This document shows positions 46,543 through 60,844 of a stretch of 64,000 nt of DNA, one piece after another. Numbering within the stretch: position 1 is the first letter of the stretch; the number at the start of each line of letters is the position of its first letter. A model generated the notes under the pieces. That model saw nothing but the letters and a program-made list of their open reading frames with translations, was not told where the DNA came from and ran no database searches. This stretch comes from Mauremys mutica. Taxonomy: Eukaryota; Chordata; Testudines; Geoemydidae. The stretch covers positions 65,057,321-65,121,320 of the forward strand of contig NC_059075.1 of the NCBI RefSeq assembly GCF_020497125.1, read 5' to 3'. A program made the position numbers and the translations under genes.

Positions 46543-49454
46543 ATAGGATCAGCAGTGGGCTTTCTGGGTTAGTTTCTGCTACTGCAGTCAAATCGCACTG
46601 TAAATACACTAGTTAATGTGAGATGCTGGTTTGTTTCCGGATGCGATATTTAGTTTGTCAAAAGTAACCGCCTCCATGTTGTTTCGTCTTTAAGCTTTTA
46701 CATTAGTTTCTCATTTTGAGTTCAAATTTGCCATTTTACAGCTCTCTACTTTGGTTCTTGGTTGGAGACAGAGGCTCAGATTGCTGCCTGCTGATGCGTG
46801 GAACACATCAGAGCTGCATCCAGATAGCGGCTGAGCCCAGCCAGTTCTGGGACACCATCTGTTATGAATACATTCTCCCCCTGCTGTTGTCCCATAATTT
46901 GGTGAATTGTTTTCATGACCATTAGAGAGGGTCTCTAAACACAATCTCTGATCTAAACACCTCCAAACTCTGAGTGTTCAAAATGTGGATCCTGATCCAA
47001 ACTCTTTGGCCTAGGCTCATTGCTAATGGCAATCAATTTTGCTTAGCCTACTCCTCAGGCAAATGTCTTATTGACTCGGCCGGGAATTTTGCTTAAATAA
47101 GATCTGCCCAGTATGTGTTTTACTGTAACATAAATTGATGCTTGCAATAAGCCCTATTCTTCCTGTTTTTTGTATTTATTTGTAGGTTGTAATTATTCAT
47201 GTGTTTGTAAAATATATATTTAATAGGGAAAAAAACTTTTGAAACATTTTAGAGTTCAAACAACTGAGTTGGCACTATTATTCATATCCCTCTATCTGTC
47301 TTTAGTATCTTGAAAAAGAAGAGAAATTATAATATAATTTTGAAACTTCAAGTTTCATGACTTTAAGGCCTGTTATCTCATAATTTACTGGAACTAGAAA
47401 TGAGTGGTGTGTCCAGAAGGAAAGGGGAACTCCCCTGTCTCCCAGCATCTCTTTCTGTCATCAATAGTTTCTGAGGTTTTGACTCTTAAATGTATCACAG
47501 CTCCATGACTGAATATTTCCTGTCCTGGAACCGCTGACCATTTCAGTATTGGGGATGAAGGAGATGAGTGGATTTCACATTTTGAGGAAAGAAATATTTT
47601 TGTGATAGACTATGGTAGTGGCTGTTTGACGCTGCTCAGAGGTTTGGAATACAGGAGTTAGCCCCCGGGGAGATGAACTAGTGGGTGGAGTGCAGGTATG
47701 ATATTCAGTTTTTCACTTGTTCCAGAATTATCACATGACTGTCACCACCACATATGTTCTAAAATTTGGCTGGCATCACATAACTCCTCAGGGTAGGGAA
47801 CATGTGTTCCTGCTTTTCATACACATGTGGCTCTATATAAATGATTAATAATAACAACTTAAACATCTCAGGATCTCATAAGCCAAAGGTCATAACCGCC
47901 AGTGAAGAAGCAGTTGTAGGAGATGAGTAATGAGGGGAAATGTAACTACATGTTCCACAGTGAAAAAGCTCACAACATTTGGGGATTTTTTGGGTACATG
48001 TAACCCCTTCACGTCCCATTTATCTTCTCTTGGTATTCATATTGAACACCCACATTCAATGGAAACTGAGTTTTGTCTAACTATATTTTAAAAGTTTGAA
48101 GTGGAGTGGGAGCCAGACTGGAAGATTTTGCTTTTGTTCTTTTTGAAGCGTTGCTTTTTTGTCTGTTTGGGGTTTTTTAGTTTTATTTTGTATTGCCTTT
48201 CCCTCTGCAGTCTGCCCTGCCCTCATGGACTCCATCATCCTTCAAGCAAGCCATTTCCGAAGAAGGCCAAGAGAAGCCAGAATGCTTTGATATTTCTCCT
48301 CTCCTTGCCCAACCCATCCCAGCTGGCACAGGCGCCTGGACTGTAGAAAGCCTGCTGGCACCTGCTCAGAAGTTTTGGGATGCCCTAAGCTTGTGCAATA
48401 CAAAGAAAACCTTTTCTTTGTTAAACATCTTGATTTCACTGTCCTTTATGCGTGTGTGTAAACCCAGGTCAAACTGGAATTGATCTACAATAGAAATGAC
48501 TGAAAAACAAACAAACTGAAAAAAAGACAACTATTTTATTTATTTCAATATTTAATAGAGAAAAGAAGTGCTCAAGTTGCACAGTATTTTTGTTTAAAAT
48601 ACAGTTTACTTCAAAATTAAAAAACAATTTTGTGAAGACATGAAAATTAAAAAAAAAAGCACTTAATGTAAAATAAAGACTGAATATTTACTTTAAGGAA
48701 AACCTTTTTTTTAATTATGAAAATAAAGATCAACTCTGCTCTCTCTTACTTTAAAGAAGCCATTCATACATGTGCTGGGTATTTTTATTTTTTTGCAAAT
48801 TGGATGTGGTAAGTGAAGATTGTTCTGGTTTACTTTCTCCTAAATTCTTGGTACTGTTTCCCTGTTAGATACTTAAAGCTTATTTGCTTTACCGTGCTAG
48901 GCACAAATCTGAACAAATATACTGCTGAAAAAGCAAAGAACAGACCCAAAGGCTGAATTCTTGTTATCGGTTTTTGTGTCCAGGCTGGAAGGAATATTGA
49001 TGTATCTTTTCTATAGAGTGAAACAAGTTTTGGCTTTACCAGTTCTGGGAAATATTGCTGCTGAAAATAGAGGTTTAAAAAAGGAACATCTCAATTTACA
49101 GCAGTGCTACATTTCATTTTAGTAACTCAGCAGCTCATTCTGAGAGATGCTTGCAATCTAAGGGCCTGAGCGTTCAAGAATTCTGGGTATGGAATCTCCC
49201 AGTGGAAGTCCCCTGCACTCCCAAGTGCAGCTCCATTGTATAATTGAGCCCTAGTTTGGGAACTACTGGACATTCAAAGGCATGCAGAATTTCTTTTAAG
49301 CATCTCAGAAATAAGCAGCTGGGGTGACTCAGGAGGAGGCAAGTTTGAGGTGCCATGTGTAGAACCCTAAATTTAGTTTTATGGAGCGTGTGTGGGAAGG
49401 AAAGAGTTCATACATTTATTTTAAACTGTTACTCATCTTCTCAGCCTGGTAAGA

Positions 49455-49600
49455 TGCATTGATTCATAGATGAATTGAAGGATCTATTTGGTTACCCAGT
49501 CCATCTCCAGGGGCCAGTGCAAGATTGTTCCCTACTGTGCTTTGTGCAGTCTGGTTCGGAATGTCTCAAATTAAAGATACAGAACAGTCTAGTCTCCTAA
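49455..49600 (-). mobile_element. CR1 LINE 3' fragment
   Basis: In reverse orientation: GATTCATAGATGAATTGAAG, CCAGTCCATCTCCAGGGGCC, AGTGCAAGATTGTTCCCTAC and CAGTCTGGTTCGGAATGTCT, the order of a turtle CR1 3' end as recalled. A MITE (49625-49822) begins 25 bases later and may have landed within the same CR1. Confidence 0.7.
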
Positions 49601-49624
49601 AGAAGGCCTTGGATTTGAACCTGA

Positions 49625-49822
49625 GGCCTAGTCTACACTAGAAAAGGTTTGCCATTATAGCTGCTGCTGGTGAAGATGGTATCAGTTTCCCAAGCAAAAT
49701 AAGCTATACTGGCAAAGGCATCTTTATGCTCATATAACTGGACTTTTGCCAGTATAGAAACGTTGCAAAACAATCACACTGACATTACTATGCCAGAAAA
49801 CGTTTCTAGTGTAGAGCTGGCC
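49625..49822. mobile_element. Harbinger-like MITE with TGA target duplication
   Basis: The 198-bp element starts GGCCTAGTCTACACTAGAAA and its right end complements to GGCCAGCTCTACACTAGAAA, with about 26 paired bases. TGA flanks both ends (49622-49624 and 49823-49825). The start GGCCT..GTCTACACTAG is nearly that of the autonomous element at 12129, suggesting the same transposase could recognise it. The interior holds complementary TATACTGGCAAA and TTTGCCAGTATA (a hairpin). Confidence 0.88.
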
Positions 49823-52800
49823 TGAGCATCCTTGTCCCTCCTCATCCAGTGAGTCATCTCTGCTTAGTCACTAAATTATTTATCAAAGGCATCTGGGGAG
49901 AACCTGTTCTTTTGCCAGTGACAAGAAGGTGGTAGCATATGTGATGATAATGAAGGTCCTGACCCTTCATCTTGTTTCTTGCTCACCCAAAACCTCAGTT
50001 GACTTCACTGGGAATCTTGGGTGTGTTAGGAATGCAGGATCTGGAGGAGCCCCTCCCCTTCTTAACACCTAGGACCAAATCTGCAGGTGTAGGCAATGTA
50101 ACATCACTGATAGATTCTACTCCAGCTCTCACTGAATTCAATGGCAAAACTTATATTGCCATCAATGGGAGCAGGAGCAGGACACTTTGCCAGTTTTTTT
50201 TAAATCTGCAGTTGTTAAACTGCCTTTAAAAATAATCAGGTTTTGTTCTGTTAAAATATAACAAGATGCACAACTGTAATGAAACTTCTCAAACTGTAGG
50301 GTCTGGATTTAATTTGTGTAATATTCTTATTAAATAAAAGTCTCCTGATGCCCCCATTGTATATTTCTCTGTAAATATTACTTTATCAACAAATCCCACA
50401 AGATCTTTTTAGTGCACACTATCATCTCTAAAACCCCACTGTCAAATATTCTTGCTGTACATACAATTTTTTCAGCTCACCATTGTTTACAATATTCTCT
50501 TCAAGGCTTAAAATAAAACTTCCTTCTCCATTGATTTTGTTTTCCTTTTCCATTTGGTAAATGATGACTTTTGTCCTTGGGTTTTGTTTTGTATTTGCTA
50601 ATGAAGCTTGAAATTAACACAGCTTTCTTGTTTTTCTTTGTTGGCTGGATTTTGGGAACAGTTTTTGTTACTTGCTTCTGTGGAGGTAGCCAGAGGAGAG
50701 AATAAAATATTGCTTTTGCGTAGGGCCCATGTAAATAAGAATGATTGTTTTCCATCATTTAGCAATAGCAATGGATCTTAAATGTGTATGTATTTGGAGG
50801 ACCTTCCCCTTGAGATTAATACAACTTTGTTAAAGTAGGTCAAATGCAGAGTCAAAATTATTTGACACTGCCCGCCTTAGCATAGATTTTTGACTGGTTA
50901 CATCATTTTTTTAAAATTCAGAACCTATCCACCATATTTCTAATGTGCCATCGCTTCAGTATCTAGGTGCCAGTTTCAAGCTTTTGGTTAATTTTGTTGT
51001 TTCACAATGTAAACATCAAACCTCTCCTCCCACACACACATTTTGGGGTGGGGTGATGGGGAAGGAATGAGAGAGGGACTGTTTCAGGTCTGCTGGGAGC
51101 AGTAGCCTTTTTAGGTAGTTTTTCTTTGTTTCTTTTTCCTCTGATAACTGTGCTGTCATTTATCTGAAACTCTGCTGGGTTTCCCTGTCCCCCATCACAC
51201 TCTCGGCTACCAGAAGAGGTTACAGAAGGCACTTTCAGTGTTCAGGGCTGCATGCAATAGTAGCAGTTGGGTGCAGTTCTTAAGTGGTCTTTTGATGTTT
51301 GGGAATAGAGCCCCTGGAGTAGTGAAACCAAAACTGGGCTTAATGACAAATAATATATCGCAAAAAGGAGAAAATCCAATAATTCTCTATAGAATTTAAT
51401 AGGGATGAATCCAGTAGGGCTGTGGAGGAATTACTCTAAAACCCATAGAGAATGAGACTATAGAATTTTTAAATCCTCCAATATAGTAGAGGGAATATCC
51501 CTGTAATAATATCCCTATAATGGAAAGCTTACCATCCTCTGTTCAGTTGTATAGCCTCTTTCACACATGTAATTTTCATTTCAATCACTAGTTTGATTCC
51601 TGTCTCCATCGGGGGTGGAGAGGACTTGAAAATGTTGGTGAAAAAAGTTTTGAAGGGAAAGATGGTTTTAAAGCCCCTTCTTCTCTCCCCCAGTCACTGT
51701 AGCTGCCAGGAGCCAGTTTGACCCCTGACCAAATTTAGACCAACCTAAAGGCTTTTGCAAGTTGCATGATCTGTAATGGCCATCAAGGTGCCATTGTCCT
51801 GTACACTGGCCATGGCCCTCCCATTCTTGGCACATCCCATATGTTGGGGCTAGGAGGGGGCTGAGAGAGATTGGCATAGAGCTGGTGGAATCCCCCAGCT
51901 GGCCTACTAGGTTAGCTCCAAGGCTGCTTAGGGTCGCTATAGCAAACTCTAGGATCTGACCCTTAGTACCTTTTAACCCCCGTCGCCCAGCAACTTCCAG
52001 TTGACTCTCTCTGGGCTTCACTCTTGGAAGCACCCCCTACCCCCCCTTTACTTGAGTTCAGACCCACAAAACTATTCTTCCAGAGGGATTTTAGACAGCG
52101 GATGCTCTTTTTCCCTGCCCCATATCTGGGCAGGGAGGAGGATTTGCCATAGCAAATCCCTGTTCCCCTTTCCAAACCCTTGATCGTAGCAGTCTCTGCT
52201 CCTTCTCTCCCCAGCTGCAATGTGCCTAGATCCTAGATCATTTCCAGCTCCCTGATGTGCTGAACAGAGCACGCAGCCAGCAGGAAGATCAGTATCAGTA
52301 TAAGGGTGGACTACCATACACAGCTGTTGATCCTTGACAAGGAGAGAGGAAAACTGCAGGGAAAAATCCTTCCCTTGTATCTCCCTAGACAATGGGTAGG
52401 AAGCCCAGTGATTTTTTTCCATTTGCCCTCGCTTCTCTCTTAGACATGGAACTTTAGCTAGAGGGCAGGCTTAGCCACTAACAAATCAAGGAGAGAACAG
52501 ATGTTATTACAGGATTCCACTGCTCATAGCACTGTAACTTTTCTGTTAAATTGATACAGGCTGTCTTTCCCTGCCCTGCTCCACCCCCATCATCTCTGCT
52601 ACTGTGTCCAATAATTGTGGATAAGTAGATGAGTTAGATATTTCTGCTAAAGTGATCAGGAGTGAAAGCTGGCATTTAAATTGGCCGCCTTAGACTTTTA
52701 TTAAGGCCCCATCCATTCCCACCAGTGTAGAGCTACTGTTTTAGACTGCTAGACTCCGGAAGACAGCTCTGCATAGAGCTCCAATATAGAAGGCTTTTTA

Positions 52801-55800
52801 AAACCCCTAAGGTCCAGAAACATAATTGTACTTAGGTGAAAGTTTTAATTCTGCAGAAACAATGTAGGATTTAAGGGAGCTCAGGTTCCCTCCAAGCTCC
52901 TGAGCAGTCTAGAGTAGGAAAGTGTTAGATAAATACATCTTGTTTTTCTACTCTAGAGGGGCGCCCGCACTGGTGACAGTGGTGAGAAGAGAGTAGAAGG
53001 AAACATTTTCTTTTCCAGTTGCATCTAATCTGCCTCCCTGTGTCCACCAGTCTTGCACTGCTCCCAATTAATGTGGAGATGTATCCCGAGGGCTGTACAG
53101 CTAAGGGCTGTGATGGCATAGTCTATGAGCTGTGTGAAAAAAATGTTGGTTGGTTTGGCCTAATTTAATGTTTTACTAGTATACAATTTCTAGTTTATTC
53201 CCACTACTTCTCCATACCTGCAAAAAGTCTTTTTCTGGTTAATATTTTCTTCCTAAAACTGTGAGTCCCGATTGTAATCAAAACCATCAAACCAATGGGG
53301 TATGAGGGAACATGTCTCTTACCATCCCAAACAAAACCTTTAATATTCTTTTGAAGTGACCTAACCTCTCATTCCCCTTTTTGATGCTCCCTGAACAGGA
53401 GCCCAACTCACTAAAACTTCCCTACTCAAAAGCATCCCTATTCAGGAAAGCACTGAATTAACTTCAGTGGAATGGCACCGTTTTCCTGAATTGGGGCTTG
53501 TATTTGTTTAAGCTCTCTCTTGTTCCATGAGAAACACTGTTGGATTTCCTTTGCTCCACCAAATCTGGACATTTAAAACAACTGAATCCTTGTTCTGATG
53601 ACACAAGAGACTTACCCTTTATTGCATTGCTTTACTTCATCACTGTTTTCTAGAAGACCCCAATGCATTTGTTCTCCCATGATATGCATTGGTTGTGTCT
53701 AGAAGAGTACTTACCATAACTAAGATTTGGATGATTGTTCATCCATCTGGCATCCAATTCTTCCATGATAAGGAAGTGTGCCACCTTCTTTTTTTTTAAA
53801 GAACCTAGATTTCTGGAGCAGTTTTGTCTTTGTATATCATCATCCACAATACAATTAGAAACCGCTGACTGGGTTTCAGTTTAAAGTTGTCTAAAACATA
53901 TGGAGTGGTATTGAGTGACCTACAGACAGGGTCCAGTTATGAAGCTGCTACAGAAAAGATGACATATTTTGAACAATGGAAGTTGAATGATGGATTGAAG
54001 TTCTCTGAACTGCTGCTGCCTGCATGAAAGCAACAGAAGTTTTGGCAAATTCCTAAAGGGGACAGTCCTCCTTTGAACTCCTGGCTGATAGACAGCTCCG
54101 CCTGGCAAGAGAAGGACCTATCCACGTTGGTTTTGCTATTCTTAACCATCTATGATGGCAAATTCCCTAAGAGACCTTCCAGTTCATATCAATGTTCTCC
54201 TAAATGTTTGTGATCCTTTGAGACATTTTTGCTTGAACTGAACCACTCTGCCTCATCAGCCTCTGGGTCTCTGTCATAGTATTAGCAGCCATGTGACTTC
54301 ACCATGCAGTGCTTTGGGAGGAGAAGGAGCATGTTCTTCACATATAACCAGCTTTCCTGAAACAGATTAGAGGTTTTAAAAAGAGCACTACAAGAATTAT
54401 GCCAATGTTACTGGAGACTTAATTTAAGATGTTAAACAGTTCTTTCACCAGGTAACAGGCATTAGTTACTTTTGTGCTAATCTCAAGTGACAGAAGCCAA
54501 CTCTCTTAAGTGAGAGGAACCCATATGACGTGAGGCAGTCAAGAGCTGTACAGTAACGAAGGTGGATGTTTTTATTTTTGTAAGTGTCAGATACCCAGTA
54601 AAACAACAGTAAATGACAGATACCCAGTAAAACACCTACATGCCAGACGTAGAACTTCATACAACACCCTTTGCAGCAGTTTCTCCTTCCATCACAAATG
54701 CTGGGGTTTCCACAATACTGCTCTGCTTCTGGTGTAGCTTATTGCTGTAATATAACACTGAAAACCTTTCAGCCATCTTCTCTAGGCTCAATTCGTCATT
54801 TCAGTTTATAGTGGGCTTCAGCAGCCATATAAACCTCCTCCTTAGTTAAACACCTTTCCAGTCCTTTATCGGGGTGTCGCCTTCCCTCCAGACTCAGTCT
54901 TTTGCAGCCCTTCTAGCTGGGGCTTTGTGCCCAGCAGCCTTCTGCTCCCTGTAGGTCCCTCAGCTGAGGCATATTCCTCAGCAGGCTTCTGCTTCTTGCA
55001 GATTCCTCTCCCAGGCCTCGTCTGGAAGCTCTGGAGAGTTCTCACCTGCCCTCTTCCCAGCAGGCTCCCTGTTGATTTCGCAACTAAGCACATTTGAAAT
55101 TCCCACTAGGCACCTAAATACCTTTAAAAATCTGGCTCTGAAGCCCCTTTTGCACTGTTCTAGGAATATTGCCATTCTGTTCTGGCCTTATGTAAATAAG
55201 AATTAGGCCCTCTTGTATTTAAGGGGCCTAGCACTAGTTCTCTTACAAAGGCTTCTTTGGTACCTGGATGCAGCTCCCTAGAAACCTGATCAGAGAGGTG
55301 CTGAGCACCCCCAACTCCCATTAAAGTTAATTGGAGTCAAAGACATTCAGAAACTTCCAAGCCTGCGGGCTCTATGAGAAAATCCCTTAGGCCCTTTGTC
55401 ATGACTAGAACTGCCATTACCAAGCCTGCTAGCAGTTAAAAAATTAAAACTGCATCAGGGGCCTAAAAGCTACAGCTAATTCCAACAGGACAAGGCAATA
55501 AATAAATAAAATAGTGTTTAATTTTAATTTGCATGATAGCCTCTTCTCAGTAATTCCTTTTGGTGCAGAGTGGACTGTAAGCATTTATGTCCACTGCTGT
55601 GGCCCTTGCTAATTGCTTGATTAATCAAATGTGATATTTAGGTGATATAAAATATCATTTATATACATTAAAGGAATGCTATTAGCTTGTTAAAACCTAA
55701 AATATGACTGACCTTTTCACTTGTTGTTCTGATGTGGAAGGTCATCTGGGATCTAACAAATGAATGTATGTTTGCCTGCCATTTTTCCACCAAAAAAACA

Positions 55801-58800
55801 GAAACCACCACCACTTTGGCATGATTTATTGAAATCACCGTGTGAGCGCCCTCTGCTGGTTGCAGCATGTGGTTAACTAACTAAGCCCTTCCCACTAAAT
55901 GATGATATTTTGATGGAGAAGTAAATAAAAGGCAGCCATGTTGACCAATGCTCCATTGGCAAGAGAGGAAAACCAAAATATTTAAAAAATGGAGAATGGA
56001 AAAATGACAGTGCAATTTTATTTTCCAGCTTCTAAGATTTGCATTACAAACAATGACAAGTGTGTTTATATATAATATATTTTCTCTCTCTCACTCACAC
56101 ACACTAGATGGAGTCCATTTAAATGAATGAATGAAGTAACTTATTCAGAATTGTTTTTCTTTCTGTTTAGCTGAGTGATGTGGCACTAGTTATGTTGGAG
56201 TATATAATTACACTACTATATTAGCAATAGTATAAATTATAGGCAATTCAATAGACTTGCATGGGAAAGCCAGAGCTGTTACATTTACAGTATATGTTTA
56301 TGTAGATAATGAGCCATTTACTCATTGTGCTGAATTTATCTATCTGTATGATACATAGTTACCTCATGTAACAGCAATGAGGTTACTGTGTATGCAATGG
56401 CATAATGTCTTATGCATAGTTATTTCTGCAGTTTATTTAATATTAAATAGTGAAATTTAAATAATTTCTATGGAGTTTGCCATTTGATTTGAATTTTTGG
56501 GAACCATTCTGGCTAGTAACTTAATTCTGAGCTGTTCTTAATGCATTCTAGGAAGAGAATTGGTTGGCTGAGAAGACTGATAAGATATTCCCCCCTCAAA
56601 TTCACAAGTTAAAAACCAATCCACTCAATTGTGTCTGAGTCATTCTTATCTGATGGCTGTTTCGTGGCACATGGAGAAATCACCCCTATTCATAGAGAGA
56701 CTAGGTCTTTGTACCACTGAAGCCCCTATGGGCTTCAGTGGAATTTCAGTGGTGCATCACCACTAGTGCCCCCCTTGTTGGAAGTCTGAGAAGAGAAGCC
56801 AAGAACTGAAAGGCCCTCAGAAACCAGCCAATGCTCTCACCACTACCGATGGTCCCTCCATCTCAGGTTTGAGACAGGTCAGTGTAGCAAAGCCTGTTTT
56901 GTGGATAAATAGGGGGCGTCAGGGTTGTCATTCTGCACTTTTTACGAATACTAAGTTCATGCAAAAATTGTGTTCTGAGGCAATGCTCTACTTGCAACAC
57001 TGCAAATCTTCCTTACAAAAGAGTGTAGGGGAGAGTATTTTTTTAAAGAGCCAAACAACCTCATAAGGGGTGAGAGGGAGGAGGAAGTCCTGTGAAGAAA
57101 TGAATTTTAATAACAGAATTTTTATAGCAACAACAAAATGGTTATAAAATTTTATCCAAAAATCATCCCTGGAATGTAAAATACCGACTTAGAAAATAGG
57201 TGTTTTCAGTGCTTGAAATGTGGGTGACACTTTTGGTCCCATCAGCTTGTGAGGCTGGTTCTAAATTGCAGTGCAATGTTGGTTGGGACCCCTTCTTGCA
57301 CCTTTCAGGAACAGATGGCATTACCAGGGTCCAGTGCATGCCTAGAAAACTGTTATTTTCAAGGGTTACCTTCAATGTATCTGTATGCTGGACAGCGCTA
57401 GAATCCCCTGCAGACGTGCTGCTGTCTGTTTGTATTAACACAGTAGTTTAACACCAGTGATGTTGAAGAAGGAGCAGGTATTAGGGCAGCAGCCGTCAGG
57501 GCTGTTGGTTCTAACAGATGGCAGGATTATTGCTCATATAGAAAGGGTGGAGATCATATTTATTTTAAAAATAAGGTTCTTTTTCACACACTGACAAAAG
57601 GATACCTGGTCCATGGCTTCCCAAACACCTTAGACTCTACAGCATTCCTTTCATTATAACAATACCACTGGAAATCTCCGGCTCCCTTAGGATAGCAATG
57701 TTGTAAATAGGCTATAGGGCAGATGTGTTTAATCTACTGGGAAGAGCTGATTTAACTAACTAACAAACAAAAACCCAACACAACAGCACCGTAACCCTCC
57801 ATCCTTTATTTTAGTGTTTATGACCAAGTGTTTTTGCTTCACTGCTCATTTTGAAAGGGTTAGTGAGCCTGCCAGTTGACTGAAAGCTCTGGTGTGTGAG
57901 CTGGCCTGGCTGGGTTGCCTGCAGTGCATAGTGACGAGGTCTGAGCTGTGCTGGAGTTTTTTCCACTGCAGTTTGTTGAGGAATAATAAAAAGGTCCCCC
58001 AGACAAGTGAGGCATTGGCTTTCCAGGTTGTAGAGATTGACCCTGTCTGGACAGGCAGCCCACCTCCCCCATCCACCCTTTCATCTTACCACTGCCTCAC
58101 TTTGCTAGACAATTAAATACAGAAAACATCTTGTATTGAAAGGAATACAGTGCTAGGAATACTTTACACAGCACATTCGCCAGTACATACATCTGCTGGG
58201 TGTAGAAACTCAGCACAGTAGCAATAGCATTCTCTGCCATACTTTAGAAGTTGTATTATTTTAGTTATTAGGATCTGTGTTCCTGCTACTGAAAGCCCTG
58301 GTGTACAGAATCTGTGCAGTGCCTGAGGGCAGTTTCTTTCCTGTTGGCATTGGTAAGCAGCCTAACTGCCTTTTGGCAATTAGCAGATCATTACCCATAA
58401 TGCTATGCACACTGTGATGCGGGCTGGTGGTTTTTTTGGAGGTCACGCTGACCTAAATCACCCCCAGGAATTGTACTGCGTTGGACGGTTTATTCAGTAC
58501 AGTAATGAGCTGAGGCTTCGATACAAGGTCATTTGAGTGCTCCCACGTTATTTTTCTTAGGCAAGAAATAGCCATTTTGCTTAGCAGCCAGCAGTGTCTA
58601 ATAGGGGTCAGTTTGGGAAAGAAGGAAGGAGAACATTGCTTGATTCAGGATGGGAAATTCTGGGAGGACAATGGTTTCAATGGATCTAAGGTCAGGTTCC
58701 ACTCTTACACCTCTCAATTGGGGCCTGTTTCACCACTCTGTTACCCCAGCTTCACAACAGTGTAACTCCAGGAATGAATCAGGTTTTCTGTTGTCAGGAA

Positions 58801-60064
58801 GCTGGACATGCTAATCAATGAGCAGAACATATTCTTATTGCTCCGTGAGAAACTGTGTCAAGTATGACTTGGGCTTGATTCTCCACTGCCTTGCACCTCA
58901 TGTACTGTGTGAAAATAGGAATGGTAGCTTTTTGCATCTACCCAAGGTGCAGTGGAGAATCAGGGCCACCTTTCTATACACAGTCTGATTTTGATCACAG
59001 TTACGCCGGTGCAAATCTGAAGTCAATAGAGTTGCACTGATGTAAAACTGGTGTGTACCAGAGGAGACTCAGGTGCATCACATCTATATCTCTCTATAAC
59101 GTTACGTAAGTGGTGAAGATATTCTTGTGAATTGCAGAGCCAGCTGATAAGCTTTTATTGTGCACCTTGCCCTTCACTTGCATTCTGCCCAGTACACCAT
59201 CTCCCCTTGACTATTTGTAATATTCCAAACCTCTGAGCAACTCGAAACACAGGGCCAGATCCTCAGCGATGGTAGGGCTGCTTTGCGCAAAGCATTCTTA
59301 AGAATGGCCTAAGCAGCTGAAACACCATCCAACCTCTCAGTCCCCAGTACAATAGCAAGTCAAGGGATGGGACTTAGCCAGAATGCACTGTGCTGTGGAG
59401 ATCCATGGCTGCCACAACAGCTTTTTGGGTGGCTGCTGCAGGCAGCTGTAAGTTAGAGAGCAGCCTCGCAGTTGCTCTAATTTACACCAGTGGCTGAACT
59501 GTCCCCTAGGATTTTAAAGTTTGAGACCCTAAGCAACCCAATCAGGAAGTGTTTCTTTCTTTCCCCATCAAATGTGGAATCTGTCCTCCATATTACTACA
59601 TATCTACTGTGTAGATCCAGGGCAGCAGAATGTGCAATATTAAGTTCTGCACCAGTGACAGCTATAACGTCTGATGCTGTTTGTTATGACTGCAGGGTTT
59701 TACATGGCAGTTTGATACCAGTGGAAAGGGGAAATTCTTCTTTGAGTGATGGTCCTTATATGTATTCCAAACTTGGGTGCACATGCGCGCCATGTGACAG
59801 AGCTGGAAGTTTTCAGTAGCAGTGTCCATTGACCTGCATGTGCATCGTATGTTGCCTCATGCTCGAGGTTATAAGAGGCTGTGTGGGGCCACGCTGATTC
59901 AGTACCCTCTTACCGCTGCATGGTTGGAGTCAGAATCCTCCTTCCTTCATGCTTGTAGTCTATGTATGTAGCTAGTTTAGTTTTTCTTAATAGTGTAGAT
60001 AGTTCATAGTTAGTATAGTTGGTCTTGCCCTGCTCAGGGCCTGTCTCAACTTTGTTGGGGGACT

Positions 60065-60295
60065 ATGCCCCACGTTCTGGGGTTCAAAAACTGTGCATCA
60101 TGCCCTTGCTTGTTCTCAGTGAGTGACGAGCACCACTGCTGCTGGTACTGCTTGGGGGAGGTGCATCTTTCTGTGAGATCGGCAAGTCCTTTCCCCTGCA
60201 GACCCGTGAGGCTCGTCTTTTGCGACGCCGGAAGTTCCTCATGGAGAAGAGTCTTCAGCCGTGTTGGGCGTCTGATCCAGGACCGATGGAACTAA
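60065..60295 (+). pseudogene. DIRS gag-like remnant
   Basis: The frame encodes GFKNCASCPCLFSVSDEHHC followed by CWYCLGEVHLS, a Cys/His cluster (C-x2-C, D-x-H, C-x2-CLG-x2-H) like that near the start of vertebrate DIRS gag proteins as I recall. It lies just inside the left inverted repeat and before the reverse transcriptase, in the expected order. The frame stops after 76 codons and is not connected to the downstream open frames without frame changes, so it is decayed. Nucleic-acid binding is the assumed original role. Confidence 0.55.
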
Positions 60296-60844
60296 CAGTG
60301 CATCTCCCTTCACTGGTGGTGAGTGCTCCACCCACTGCCTCCTGCCCAGATCCATCAGTACCACCGGTGCAGGGCAAGTCCAAGTGAGAGGGTTGTAAGT
60401 GTTCTCATGGGCACCGTACAAGTCCCTGTTGCAGACTGCCTCTAAGCACAGTGTTTCCTCCCCAAGCCATACCAGGTTGGGTGAGACATCGCATATGGAC
60501 CCCACTGTGCCACCTCCTAAGCTCCCCCATGCAGTGTGTAAAGCTAAAAGGAAGGAGGAGGCACTGGTACCGCAACTGCTGTCCCAGCTGTGCGAAGAGA
60601 CTGCCTCCATGGCATGCGCCCCCATTGTGACCAGAGTCTCCACATTCCACGCTGCACATGCCTCCACTCTCCAGTGGTCCAAGAGACATCCCCTGGATGC
60701 CTGGGTGCATCAAACCTCTGCTCCCAACAGCACACCTAGACCTGCCATATCCATCCCTCCACTGCTCTCGGTACTGCAGCCCCCTACTCCGGTGGACACA
60801 CTGCTCCTCTTTTGACAGAGACCACACCTGGCGGTTGAGCACAG

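Noticed and set aside
60239..60842. Overlapping long frames on both strands upstream of the DIRS reverse transcriptase
   Set aside because: The minus-strand frames are shadows. The plus-strand frame 60399-60815 is Pro/Ser-rich gag-linker-like sequence without recognisable motifs and was not called separately.
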